DNA from: Pristionchus mayeri
Lineage: Eukaryota; Nematoda; Chromadorea; Rhabditida; Neodiplogasteridae
Assembly (NCBI GenBank): GCA_036245805.1
Contig: BTRK01000004.1
Span: 39,458,907-39,522,906 of the forward strand
Reading direction: 5' to 3'
DNA length: 64,000 bases
Position numbers and translations under genes: made by a program. Positions 21,053 to 31,854 of the stretch are shown in pieces (position 1 is the first letter of the stretch; the number at the start of each line of letters is the position of its first letter). The notes under the pieces were generated by a model that saw only the letters and a program-made list of their open reading frames with translations, did no database searches and was not told the origin of the DNA.

Positions 21053-21876
21053 TCATGATGGTGCGAAAGTCTTGCGGTTTTTTGTCTTCGTAATACATGT
21101 AGTGTTTAGAGGTATGCTTGTACTTTACATGCATACATTTCAATAAATCCGATTTTGCAATCAACGCAATAAATTATGATTAAAAAATTGCAATTGATGC
21201 TCAAAATTTTGCATTAAATGTATTTTACTGGATATTTGTTGGCAAAATTCAAGAAAAATGCCCATACTGATATCTGCGAAGTATCACATATACCCCTTCA
21301 GAAAATATATTTCAACTATGTCTCGATTAAGTTTGGACCGAATTACATGCTATTGAAAAAATACTGTCTACGATGGCTACATGACACTTTTTCGGATTTT
21401 TTGCATCGAAGACCAAGCATACAGGCTTCACTATGAGTGCACTATATTCACCCACAAAGAGGCGTTATTCTCAGAAAAAATATTGACGCCTGCACCTTTC
21501 TCGTTTCCGAAAATTGAATTTCTCATTTTCCAAAAATATGCGAAATCAACATAAAAAATGCAATATGTAGTCATTTACAGATCAATGCATTTCTCAAAAG
21601 GATGTAACTTCCATCATCCATGAGAAAAAGTATGTATAGTGTAAAGATGGGAGCTTCATATAACCGCCAGGAATTGAGCATTCATGCTTCAGAGGAAACA
21701 GAATATTGAGAAATGTGTCGTTTTCGATGGATATATTTTTGCAATTTTTAACTTTGTCCTGCTCTCGCCTCTCCGATTGAACAATGCTAGGGTGCGCATA
21801 TATGAGTAATTAATATACGGAAGGTCATCGGTCAAACTGAAAGGAAGATGGAAGGCAAAATATCAAAAAATGTATT
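21053..21876. mobile_element. mariner-type MITE H1, right end lost
   Basis: The left end (TA, then TCATGATGGTGCGAAAGTCT and TGCGGTTTTTTG) and the body match H2 at 29865-31852. Homology ends at AAAATATCAAAAAA (21876), so the right terminal repeat is missing. H1 lacks both insertions present in H2 and so supplies empty sites: GCATTAAATG at 21211 and AAAATATGCGAAATC at about 21535. Confidence 0.75.
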
Positions 21877-23221
21877 TTTTAGTAATAAACACTCAAATGT
21901 CGTTAATATGGCTTTAATTGTTCCATTCTGACGTCGCGGAACGTTTGCAAAGGTTTCAAAAAAAACTATTTTTTTCTATTTTTGGATATTTCATGATTTG
22001 ATCAAAAAAATGACAACAAGGTGGTAGGTTGAGCACCTCGCCCTTATTTTTCTTGGACACGCAATGACTCCTTCTACTATAATCAGCAAAAACATTTTGT
22101 ATATAGTTACAGGCTTAAGAAAAAAAAAATTTTTTGTTGGTCAAAAAATGGTTTTTCGCTGCTGACATTTTATTTCTTTCCGCACAAAAAAGTCGCCAAC
22201 ATAAAAGTTATTGGAAATAATTTTCCGCGCATTTTAAGACCAATGCCACCTTTCTAGCTCAACTGGGAGCTGAAATACAGTAGAGCCGGGGGCAAAACCG
22301 GAAAATTCCTAAAAGCCGGCTCTGGAACCAATGACCTACATTTTTCAAAATCATTACTCCAGGGTATTATACCAACACAATATGGATTAAATTTGAGACA
22401 AAAATTTTAAAATGTTCTCGACTGGTAAATTTTTCATTCACTGACTCGTGATACGCGTGATAACTCAGTGCTGTTGACATTGATTTCGATTTGTTTCCTC
22501 CTCGTTTTCTGGCTGATTTCTTCTCCCTGCAGGTTGCGGCTGCTGCAGCCCTGATGGGTGTTTTTCAGGGAGGGCAGCAAACAAGGCATTAACCTTCGTT
22601 TTACATGTATTCATTTTTACAAGTTAGTTATATTTTTACTGATGACGTTCACGATTCAACATTTGCAGGAGTGTGGGGAGAGCAATCAAAGAACAGTATT
22701 TTACTCCGACATTAATCTTGCAATTCTAATAAGATATTTTATATTTAGTCTATATTATTTAGTCTATAATATATTATTTAGTATATTTAGTCTATATTAA
22801 GTCAATATATTTAGTCGAATAACTGCTTCAAACAGTATGGTGAACAGTTTCCATTAGGGCGGCAAGAACGGATCACGGGTCGACCTTTCCACCCTCTAAA
22901 ACGGGTCAGAGACGGGTCGAGGTTGTGACCCGTGCCGCGAGTCGCGTGTCGCGTTTCTCGCTTGGGTGACCCGTTTATGGACGGGTCAAATACGGGTCAT
23001 GCTGCTCTTTCTCAGCTGCCGCATGTTCCTAACGTCTAAGATCCAGCCCTTGTATTTTTTTTATTTGTAATTGCGTTAGCACAGATAAAGGAACTGGTTC
23101 ATGCGCAGCGAAATTGTACTTTAGGGTAGTATGAAACAACAATTTCATTTGCAAAATATTTTCTCCCATCTGGGTCCTGGTCGGGTTAGCATCAATGTTC
23201 ACAACATATCAAAAATCCAGC
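21877..23221. other. AT-rich stretch with short repeats, no gene recognised
   Basis: 22195-22325 is an inverted copy of 49590-49735 (repeat L; shared CCGGCTCTA, TTTCAGCTCCCAG, GGAAAATTATTTCCAA). 22525-22575 holds an Ala-rich exon-like piece (VAAAAALMGVFQGGQQ) after CTGCAG. 22875-22998 is a cluster of ACGGGTC motifs, listed separately. The rest shows nothing I can support. Confidence 0.5.
22875..22998. repeat. Cluster of seven ACGGGTC/GACCCGT motifs
   Basis: ACGGGTC occurs at 22875, 22901, 22912, 22981 and 22992, and GACCCGT at 22927 and 22968. Spacing is irregular (11-41 bases) and both orientations are used. A similar style of degenerate repetition of GGGATTCG and GAGTCCC lies at 50290-50370. 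Function unknown. Confidence 0.7.
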
Positions 23222-23223
23222 TA

Positions 23224-24461
23224 CAGTCGCGCTCATAAGTGAGTGCGCACTTTTTGAATTTGCTGCAACTTTTTGTCCAGGGCAGGCATCATTCTGCAAC
23301 TAAGGTGGCATGTGCCAAATTCATTGGAGATTCTGGCCATGGTATTGGGGTATGACACAATAGCCTAATCATTGCGTAGTGATGACGCAATAAAAATGTA
23401 CTTTTTCAAAACAGCTTTATTCTTACATAGATTTTTTCCTACTGGCCACACTTTCTGTGGTTGGAGATATGTCTGAGGACTACCCAGAAATTTTTTTTGA
23501 AGTTGCTGCGTGGTCGCACATTGGCTGCAGACTTGCTGCAAAATGGAGGTCGAAAATACAGATCTCGGCTCCTAGATAAGCTAGAGACTCGTTCAAAGCG
23601 TCAAAATGATCGTAATCATAATTCCACATGATCCTGAGAATAAGAAAACACTTGGTCAACATTTGCCTTCAGGGCACCAACAAATCACTTTTTTGCATGC
23701 TCATTTTTTTGGACATTCATAACTTTCTGGGCAGTTTTCGGAAAAAAAATCTGGTTTTTATGTGAGAATGTTCAAAATGTATTAAAGATATGATGCCCAA
23801 CTTTTTAGACTGTTTGGATTTTTAGACTTTCCTGCCGGGGCATTTTTCGGAGGAATACTCGGGTGGCGAGAGAGTACAGACGACGAGAGTGCGTAAACAA
23901 GGTGTTTCCCGACCCGAGTATCCCTCCGAAAAATGCCCGCCGCGGGCAGGAAAGTTATCCAAACAGTCTAAAAAGTTAGGCGTCATATCTTTGATACATT
24001 TTGAACATTCTCACATAAAAACCAGATTTTTCCGAAAACTGCCCAGAAAGTTATGAATGTCCAAAAAATGAGCATGCAAAAAAGTGATTTTTGGTGCCCT
24101 GAGGGCAAATGCTGACCAAGTGTTTTCTTATTCTCAGGATCATGTGGAATTGTGATTACGATCATTTTGACGCTTGCAGCAACTTCAAAAATTTGTTCTG
24201 GGTAGTCCTCAGACATATCTCCAACCACAGAAAGTGTGGCCAGTAGGAAAAAATCTATGTAAGAATAAAGCCGTTGTGAAAAAGTACATTTTTATTACGT
24301 CATCACTACGCAATGATTAGGCTATTGCGTCATACCCCAATACCATGGCCATAATCTCCAATGAATTTGGCACATGCTACCTTAGTGGCAGAATGATGCC
24401 TGCCCTGGACAAAAAGTTGCAGCAAATTCAAAAAGTGCGCACTCACTTATGAGCGCGACTG
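23224..24461. mobile_element. Palindromic CAGT-ended element, 1238 bp, TA target duplication
   Basis: The ends read CAGTCGCGCTCATAAGTGAG and the reverse complement, with TA at 23222-23223 and 24462-24463. The arms are nearly identical across about 0.6 kb each and meet near 23843-23935 (CGGGGCATTTTTCGGAGG against CCTCCGAAAAATGCCCG). CAGT ends with a TA duplication are typical of Tc1-type elements. No transposase frame exists. Open frames in the arms are mirror shadows. Confidence 0.9.
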
Positions 24462-24463
24462 TA

Positions 24464-25690
24464 TGTGTTCGGCCAATTTTCCGGAAATTTTTTTTTCCGG
24501 GAATTCCGAATTTCTATATACGGGCATCATAGGCGGATACAGCATGTTGAGAAGGGTCTAGTTCCAGGTTTTCAAGGAAATCGGAACAGTCTCCGCGGCA
24601 CAGCATACACAGGAATTACGTTTTGGTCAAACATTAGGTGACCATAATTATGCAAATGAGATTAATTGGAACGTGACAAATACGTAAATCGATGCAGGAC
24701 CCTTAATGCTATCAGAATCTACGAATATCTCAGAGGACGGTTTGTCGATGTATAATCTCCAAGAAGTGTGCGATCCTTACGCGAACGCACTGATATATAA
24801 TAGGGTTGGAAATTTGAAATTTGAGTAGGCATTGTTGTTACAACAACTTATTATTGACGATAAAACTGAATACATTATTTCCAGTAAGCTTCATCTACCA
24901 GGAATATGGGAAGACTGAAGCATAAGATTACCGATGACAAAATCGCAAATCTTCACAGTATCCACTGATACAATTCACAATGGAGATCTTGTTATCTTTG
25001 ACTAAATAGTAAATACAGGTGTTATTGTAATACAGGTGCTCAGGTGTTATTGTACTCCAAGAAACTTATAAATAGGTACTATCTGCATAATCCCAATCGA
25101 ACAACGGCATGATTAGTGTATTTGTCCTACCTCAAACAATAATATAAAATATGTGAAACACGAATGGACCAGCACCACTTTCAAACGGACCTAGTCTAGC
25201 TCGCCAAATTGTTTACAATATCGAAATAGTGGCCAAGCATAAGTAAAAAAATAATTCGCCTAAGGATGCGAATGAGATCAAACAGTTTTGAACCCATGCA
25301 ATCATTTCATGAATTAATCAATTATATTCATATTTAGTACGATAAACAGTTTCAAATGGTTCTGCGACCAAGCAGCTAATATGCTTCACTTGGTACTAAA
25401 GTCCGAGCACTTTCGACTGCAACGATTTGGCATCGGCTGGCAATAACAAACTGTCTTACGACAAAATCGAATTTCGCGATTGTCTCCAGTGTGTCTCTTC
25501 CCTCCAGTGCGCGATTCGAGCTGTATTGATTGCATGCATGCGAGCAGGCATATGTATTAGGTTGTCTCAAAAGTTTCTCCCCATTTTATTTTTAAGATTT
25601 TTCTCACTTACTTTTCCTGTCGGTTATTCCATTTAGTGCAAGTTGGGGTTATGTAAGTAGAATATGTAAGTAGTAGGTTTGAACCGTTTC
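24464..25690. other. Stretch with no recognised gene
   Basis: Degenerate DNA. 25160-25220 and 25344-25440 resemble dispersed repeats at 5225-5290, 40140-40190 and 28200-28270. At 25560, TTAGGTTGTCTCAAAAGTTT looks like a lone mariner-type terminal repeat, but no partner end was found. Confidence 0.45.
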
Positions 25691-25692
25691 TA

Positions 25693-26936
25693 TTGGGGTG
25701 TCCGGAAAGTTCGTATAATGCTTCGGAAAAAAGTCAGTTCGCGATCAAATGCAGTGATTGCGCAATCTGTTTGTCAACAATGTATTGCATCATTCTGACG
25801 TTGAGTAGTGAGAGTATTTAATCAGTCTCCTAGTTGCTACATTGATTCTTGTGATGGACTCCCATCTCTACCTCCGAGCAGTTTTACTTCATTACTACCG
25901 TCTTGGCCGATCCGTGAAGGAGGCCCACTCTGCCCTGGCCCAGTCGGAAGGAGCTGACGCCCCCTCCATACCCTTCTGCTATAAGTGGTTCTCCCGCTTC
26001 AAGAAAGGGGAGTTTGGTCTCGATGATCAACCCCGCTCTGGACGCCCTCCCTCCCTCGATCAGCCTCTCGTTCTCCGCACACTGAAGCGCAAGCCCATGG
26101 CCAGTGTGCGTGAGTTGAAGAAGGATACTGGTACTCCCAGATCAACGGTGTCCGATATCCTCCATCGATCTGGGAAGAATCCGAAACTCCCACAAGTGAT
26201 TCCCCATGACCTCTCCCCTGAACAGCTGAAAAATCGTGTTCAAGTCTGTCGGGAATTACTCCATCGTAGATCCAATCTTCGATGGGTCAATGCCATCATC
26301 GCTACAGATGAGAAGAGGATCACGTACGATAACCCTGTGAGGAGACTGCAATGGGTGGATGCAGATGAGAAGCCCACGCCCGTCCCGAAGAAGGAAGAGC
26401 ACGGAAAGAAGGAACTCCTCTGCTTCTTCTTCTCAGTGCTCGGTCCCATCTACTGGGAGATCCTCGCCCCTGGCACCAGCATCAATGCCGACCTCTTCTC
26501 TGAACAACTGGAAGATGTCGCGATCAGAGTCCCTCCCAGACTCCTGAACCAGGGCAAAATTCTTCTTCTGATGGACAATGCTCGCCCACATCGAGCGAAG
26601 ATGACCCAGAAGAAAATGGACGAGCTGAAGATCGAGAGGATTCCCCATCCACCGTATTCCCCGGATCTCTCCCCATGCGACTACCACTGCTTCCGCTCTC
26701 TCTCTGACTTCTGCAAAGGAAAGAAGAAAGCAAGAATCGAGATGAAGTTGTGAGGGCTTTCGTGAACTGGGCGGTCTCGAAGAAACCCGCATTCTGGAAG
26801 AGAGGAATCGAGACGCTGCCCAATCGCTGGAGGGAGGTAGTGAGAAAGAAGGGGGCATACATTGGTCATTGAGAATTGTAAAGCATTGAATAAAAAATAA
26901 AAACAAAAAATTATACGAACTTTCCGGACACCCCAA
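25693..26936 (+). mobile_element. mariner transposon, complete ends, 1244 bp
   Basis: Terminal inverted repeats TTGGGGTGTCCGGAAAGTTC are flanked by TA at 25691-25692 and 26937-26938. The length is normal for mariner. A nearly identical but deleted copy lies at 19690-20822, and a 3-prime remnant at 32977-33066. The single gene is frameshifted near its end, so the copy is probably inactive although its ends are intact and could be mobilised in trans. Confidence 0.95.
25854..26872 (+). pseudogene. mariner transposase, DD34D, frameshifted near the C terminus
   Basis: I place the start at the ATG in GTG-ATG-GACTCC, giving MDSHLYLRAVLLHYYRLG, which matches the other copy. The N terminus holds the two helix-turn-helix DNA-binding segments (SIPFCYKWFSRFKKG, then SGRPP and STVSDIL). 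The catalytic triad is D in IIATDEK, D in LLMDNARPH, and D in SPCDYH, with exactly 34 residues between the second and third. Oddities are T for the usual G before DEK, R for the usual W after it, and a 2-bp net gain near 26733 that ends the frame at 26753. In the original frame the protein would stop at 26870-26872. Confidence 0.9.
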
Positions 26937-26938
26937 TA

Positions 26939-27656
26939 GAAAGCGTTGTATGCGATATCTCGAAAACTCAGAAAATGTCCATTTTTGGGTGCTCTTTCTT
27001 CGTCAATACAATTTGAATGAGAACTTTTCTTTATGCCCTCTTGAAACGTGACACAATAAGGGTTGCTCTTCAAGATTATTGCAAAATATCCGGCATTCAA
27101 GACGTATTTAAAACATGGTAGATCAGAAAAGGCTGATTTCATAGGACAAATTTCACCATCTAGCTTTCGAATGCTACTGTTCACGATCAGGTTGTTATAG
27201 ACTTCACGAATTTAAAATTTATAACAAACATGCCGCGTACTGCACTGACCACTACAATTGAGCTGGCTGGGTCAATCGCAAAAGGTGCAGGGTTATGCAA
27301 TGTGTATCAACAGAAAAATGCCTAGCGTGATTTTACGAACAAAACCCAAGTGGGGATAATCAGGCTTCCTCACTATAATGCATACATCAACATGCACATA
27401 TGCCGCGCTTTACAATAGTGTGTATATTATGTGCCTATCACAATTCTCCATTCAACTAAATATTGGTTCTGAAGCAATTTCGCTGACTTTGGAAGTTTGC
27501 TGTGTTGGTACTACTAATTGTGTAGACCTGTGATAGCGTATTTTCGAAAGAGTAACCAAGCACCATTCGGCTACGGAGGGACTTGTGGGGATTCATCAAC
27601 ATTGAAGGGAAGGATAAATAAAAATCAAAAATTGGTAAAATAGGGATAAACTTTTG
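26939..27656. other. Stretch with no recognised gene
   Basis: AT-rich sequence with only short open frames in both strands. I found no repeat partner in the window and no motif. Confidence 0.4.
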
Positions 27657-27664
27657 ATACAACC

Positions 27665-27770
27665 CATAGGTGTCCACGCCGGTGGCGACAGGGGGTACTT
27701 AGCACCGACCCAAATTTGGGGCGGTGCTCAGTACCCCCCCCCCCCTCGCCGCCATTCCTGGACACCTATG
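27665..27770. mobile_element. hAT-type MITE D1, 106 bp
   Basis: Ends CATAGGTGTCCA and TGGNCACCTATG-like reverse complement are flanked by ATACAACC (27657-27664) and ATACACCC (27771-27778), an 8-bp duplication with one mismatch. The interior has GCCGGTGGCGA against TCGCCGCCAT and a C-run. D2 at 61720-61816 has the same ends and a perfect 8-bp duplication. Confidence 0.85.
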
Positions 27771-27778
27771 ATACACCC

Positions 27779-29862
27779 TTTTACTTTGCAAAAACCCTGA
27801 AATTAACCCCAAACAAAAACACGTCAGTTGATCACGTCTAGTGCTTCAAAAAGACCATCCACTGCAATATCGAACTCTCTGAGTGAGACGATGTCGTTTT
27901 TGAATTTCTGCAGGATTCCATTCAGGAGTCTACACGGGGATCAGTTATTCTGATCTCGGCGGATTCGTGCATCACTATTTTCCTAAGTTCGAAGTGAACA
28001 TCGTTGATCAGTTTGAACACGATTGCCGTGATAAAAAAATCAACAGAAGTATTTCATTCGCGCATGCCCATGCAGCACGAGATTCCACATGATCGCCTTT
28101 TTTGTTAGATAAGGTTTAGGTGGAAATTGAGACCTAATAAAGCAGTCAATCTGATGCCCTGACTCTTCTGATGGTGGCCCGAAGAAAGCAAAAATTAGAT
28201 CAGTTTGCTTCAAGCAACTAATAAGTTTAAGCAGCTAATACATTTCGAGCATTTGAAACTGCATCGATACGATAAGCACAAGCTTTATAATAAAGCAAAA
28301 ATACAGTTGAGCTGATTGGGGAAATTTTTCATATTTTTGTATAAGATGCCTTCAAGAAATTGGATAGTTGATGATGATTCGGATTGTGTGTTCATGTTGA
28401 AGCTCAAACATGCCAAAACCACTATTAGATGTCGAACTGGTAATACTTCATTCAAGCGTTCCGCCCGTGGCCTACCTCTCTCATCTACAGTACTCCGCCT
28501 TTACGCACCTCCTGAATCTGTGCAACGATTTGCATTCTAAATCTCGAAACCGTTCAAAATGTGACTCCTTATTCTCAGCGTCAACCTCCAACTCTCTCGC
28601 TTCTATTGTTATACATCCCTGTTCTCGCTCCGCATGTTCGATGATCCGATGATCGTAGTCGAATAAAACACATGCCTCTCACAGAGTGTTCTCCATGGGT
28701 AAATATCAAAGTTCAAAGTCTCCCATTGATATGATTCAAATCCCCACTTATGCATCTTGTGCAGCTTCAACCACTATGAAGTCTCACGTTTCACTTGTTC
28801 TAGATCTCAGTTCTCGCTTCTGATGTTTGTTATTCGAGGATATTCCTTACATCAAAAACAAACATTCCTCACCACGTGTCATCCATTTATACCCTAGACC
28901 ATTACCGCGACGCTCACGAAGACGCACGAAGCACGCTGCGGAAGAATCTGCGAGGACTGCAACTGTTGCACTCTAAGCGATTCGTAGGCTGGCGCGTGCG
29001 AACACTGTGATAAGCGAAAAAATAACTATGATCTGGCAAGGAAACTGCAAGATGATGAGGAAAAGGTTAAATAGTAATGTAAAGGGTACAGTAAGCACGC
29101 GAAATTGACATAATTTCTAGCACCCAAAGAGGAAGATAGACGGGCGACTGCAAGGAATGATTGAATAAGCTCAGATTTTTTTCATTTTGTTTTAACAGAT
29201 TACGAAATACACAATGACAGAGGAAATCGTCATTTCATATTACCAGATCTACGCAACCATCATGAACCTAGTGACGTTAATTCTTCTAGTTAGGTTCGAA
29301 AGCCATTCCGCCCATAATAATTAACGCATAACTCATAGATGATCATCTTTTTTTCATCATGCTGCATGCGACGGGTAGAACGCGCCCTGCTGCCACATGC
29401 CCGAGAGAAAACTTCTGCACAAAGACTGCTGCACCTGCTTGGTGATGCACAAATATCTCAACGATACCGATACAATTTAACTGTTCTTACTCTAAAATAA
29501 ATAATATTGAAAAATGGTTCAGCGAACAAACAAATACTAAGTTTCACCAACTAATGAAATTCGATGAGTTTCGAATTGAACGATCGGACCTCATCTCGGT
29601 TGTTAAAAATTGTATTAAAAATTGTTTAATATCGACATGCCTGTGCGATCCAATGGCAGGGCTGTCACTTCCCGCTCCGGCGAAGTTCACTGATGATCTT
29701 CCGATTCATTTTCAAATAATAAACAATTATCAAAACAAAAGTTTAGATTTACAATATAATATAATTTATTCGCAATATAATATAATTTATTCTCAAGTTA
29801 TCATTGATGCTTTGCTTCAATTCCGCACTAACCAAATCACACAGATGGCGCGAATTCGAAAT
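27779..29862. other. Degenerate dispersed repeats, no intact gene
   Basis: 27850-27895 (GCAATATCGAACTC..TGAGTGAGACGAT) belongs to repeat N. 27940-28020 (TCGTGCATCACTATT, TAAGTTCGAAGTGAACATCG) matches 45165-45215. 28770-28890 (GTCTCACGTTTCACTT, AACAAACATTCCTC) matches 47540-47650. An open frame at 28316-28540 and one at 29554-29910 have no recognisable motif. The pattern suggests old segmental copies of one ancestral sequence. Confidence 0.5.
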
Positions 29863-30195
29863 TATCAGGCTGGTGCAAAAGTCTTGCGGTTTTTTGTGTC
29901 CGTACTTTGAACTATCATAATTATCTCGTCCCAAACGACAATGACTAAGAAACATAAGCGTGTTTAGAGGTATGCTTGTACTTTACATGCACACATTTCA
30001 AACAATCCGATATCGGTTTCAATGCAAGGAATTACGATAAACCCAATTGCAATTGATGCTCAAAATTTTGCATTAAAGGAGGACTGTAGGCAAAGTTCAA
30101 CGTTGGATCCTTTCATAACCTTCATCTAGCTCATCTTAACGACTAAAGGCTCCAAAAAAATTAATATTACTATCTCTTGTCTCAACAGAGTTATG

Positions 30196-30266
30196 ATTAG
30201 TTGGCCGAGTGCCATGGACGCTTGATGGGCCAGGGAAGTGCGCGAGTTCAAATATCTTGACGATTT
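30196..30266 (+). tRNA. tRNA-like sequence, plus strand, degenerate
   Basis: TAGTTGGCCGAGTGCC resembles the A box of leucine or serine tRNAs (GTGGCCGAG). GCGAGTTCAAATATC, 40 bases on, resembles a decayed B box. The acceptor stem does not close convincingly, so this is a pseudo-tRNA or SINE-like piece at best. Confidence 0.3.
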
Positions 30267-30271
30267 GTCAA

Positions 30272-30341
30272 AAACTGATGGGAATCGAACCCGCAACCTT
30301 CCGATTACGCGACGGCTGCCCTACCACTGAGCTATCCTACC
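30272..30341 (-). tRNA. tRNA-like sequence, minus strand, good A and B boxes
   Basis: Read on the minus strand it starts GGTAGGATAGCTCAGTGGTA, a canonical A box and D arm, and has a canonical B box GGTTCGATTCC. The D stem (GCTC/GGGC) forms. The anticodon stem is imperfect with no clear U33, and the 3-prime acceptor half does not pair with GGTAGGA. A tRNA-derived pseudogene with an intact internal Pol III promoter is the best reading. A nonstandard tRNA is less likely. Confidence 0.5.
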
Positions 30342-30761
30342 GATGTTTGCCTACGCCCTAGCTCGCGCTATGAACTTTGGAGGGTGGAACCTCCATTCTA
30401 TCGATGTGGCTACTTTGCCGAGAGTCCTCCTTTAAATACATTTTGCTGGATATTTGTTGGCAACATTCACGAAACCTGCCCATACTGATGTATGAGAAGT
30501 ATTACGTATACCCTTTCAGAAAATATGTTTCAACTGTGTCTCGATTTAGTTTGGACCGAATTACATGCTATTGAAAATATGCTGTCGATGATGGCTACAT
30601 GAAACTTTTTCGGATTTTTTGCATCGAAGACCAAGCATACAGGCTTCACTATGAGTGCGCTATATTCACCCACCAAGAGGCTTTATTCTCCGAAAAAATA
30701 TTGGCGCCTGCACTTTTCTCCTTTCAGAAAATTTGAATTTCTCATTTTTCAAAAATATGCG

Positions 30762-31483
30762 TAGATACCGCAAGGTGGGTGACCGAAATGCTTTGGCAGG
30801 GTCATCTGTGGGTCTAATGTATCCCTTTGAGGTTAAATAAGGTCATACTTTTTGCCGTTTGGCGATATCGTATCTTTGACCCGAGTTATGGCCCAAAAAC
30901 ACCTCGAAAGAGTCACAACGGAAAGGTAGTCGAAATCGGGACGAGGGCGAAGCAGGCGGAGCCCGTTCTGCCTCGTTTCTCCAAAAGTTTGAGCATAGCT
31001 TCGCATCGAGCTTGGCTCGAGGTGGAGAGGAAAGGCAAAGGTCCTCTAGAGCGCGCGCTCTCTGCACGCGCCGGGTGAGAGACAAGCGAGAAAGGAGAGA
31101 GGAAGCACCGTCCTTTTGCAGTTCCATTAGCGCACGCTCATGAACCTTTGAAATTAAATGATTAATCGGAAAAAAATCCTAAAAATACGTTCTCGGTGTC
31201 AATCGACGCCTAAAAGCAGTAACTATTCATCACACCATGCCCGTGTTAAGAATTGTCGTCGGAACCTTTCCATTTCCCTATCATGAACCCTAAATCGGTC
31301 TTTTTTTAGATATTTCTGATAAGATAATGCATGACGGGCACCCTGTCGTTTATAGACACTAGTCAGACGTACCCAAAAATATTTTTTCCATATTTTTTGG
31401 ATAAGCATTCGCTGCGTCATTTCGAAAGCCAGATTTCGACGCGCCTCTTTCTCCTCCTAAGTGGGCGGAGCCTGCGGTATCTA
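30762..31483 (-). mobile_element. hAT-type non-autonomous element F4, 722 bp
   Basis: Ends TAGATACCGC are flanked by AATATGCG at 30754-30761 and 31484-31491. H1 shows the empty site with one AATATGCG. Internal blocks match F1-F3, for example GGCGATATCG, CGAAGC, GTTTGAGCATAG and GCGCGCGCTCTCT. It is the most diverged of the four copies and lies in reverse orientation relative to F1. No transposase is encoded. Confidence 0.85.
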
Positions 31484-31854
31484 AATATGCGAAATCAATA
31501 TAAAAAATGCAATACAGATCAATGCATTTCTCAAAAGGATGTAACTTCCATCATCCATGAGAAAAAGTACGTATAGGGTAAAGATGGGAGCTTCATACAA
31601 CCACCAGGAATTGAGCATTCATGCTTCAGAGTAAACAGAATATTGAGAAATGTGTCGTTTTCGATGGATAAATTTTCGCAATTTTAACTTTGTCCTGCTC
31701 TCGCCTCCCCGATTGGGCAATGCTGATAGGGTGCGCATATGAAAGAGTATGCAAGGCCTCATTAGTAATTAATATGGAAGGTCATCGGTCAAACTGAAGG
31801 GAAGGTGGAAGGCAAAATATCAAAAAACCGCAAGACTTTTGCACCAACCTAATA

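Larger units (their letters stand above)
30077..30431. mobile_element. TTAA-flanked element J, 355 bp, with tRNA-like cargo
   Basis: Ends AGGAGGACTGTAGGCAAAG and AGGAGGACTCTCGGCAAAG (reverse complement at right) are flanked by TTAA at 30073-30076 and 30432-30435. The empty site is GCA-TTAA-ATG at 21214-21217 in H1. TTAA duplication is the piggyBac signature. Element K at 46876 has nearly the same left end. The interior contains two convergent tRNA-like stretches. Confidence 0.85.
29865..31852. mobile_element. mariner-type MITE H2 carrying two nested insertions
   Basis: The ends read TCAGGCTGGTGCAAAAGTCT and, at the right, the reverse complement of TTAGGTTGGTGCAAAAGTCT, both continuing TGCGGTTTTTTG. 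TA flanks lie at 29863-29864 and 31853-31854. These ends resemble those of mariner-derived MITEs in animals (TTAGGTTGGTGCAAAAGT core). Without the TTAA element (30077-30431) and hAT element (30762-31483), the body is about 0.9 kb and non-coding. H1 at 21053 is the uninterrupted paralogue. Confidence 0.85.

Noticed and set aside
22875..22998. GGGTCA words as nuclear receptor half-sites
   Set aside because: Spacing and orientation are irregular and the wider shared word is ACGGGTC. No nearby promoter supports a regulatory reading.
23480..24228. Paired minus-strand frames in the CAGT palindrome as a protein
   Set aside because: The two frames are mirror readings of inverted arms and lack any transposase motif.
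25560..25600. A further mariner element starting TTAGGTTGTCTCAAAAG
   Set aside because: Only one end is present. No matching inverted end was found, so it is mentioned only as a possible remnant.
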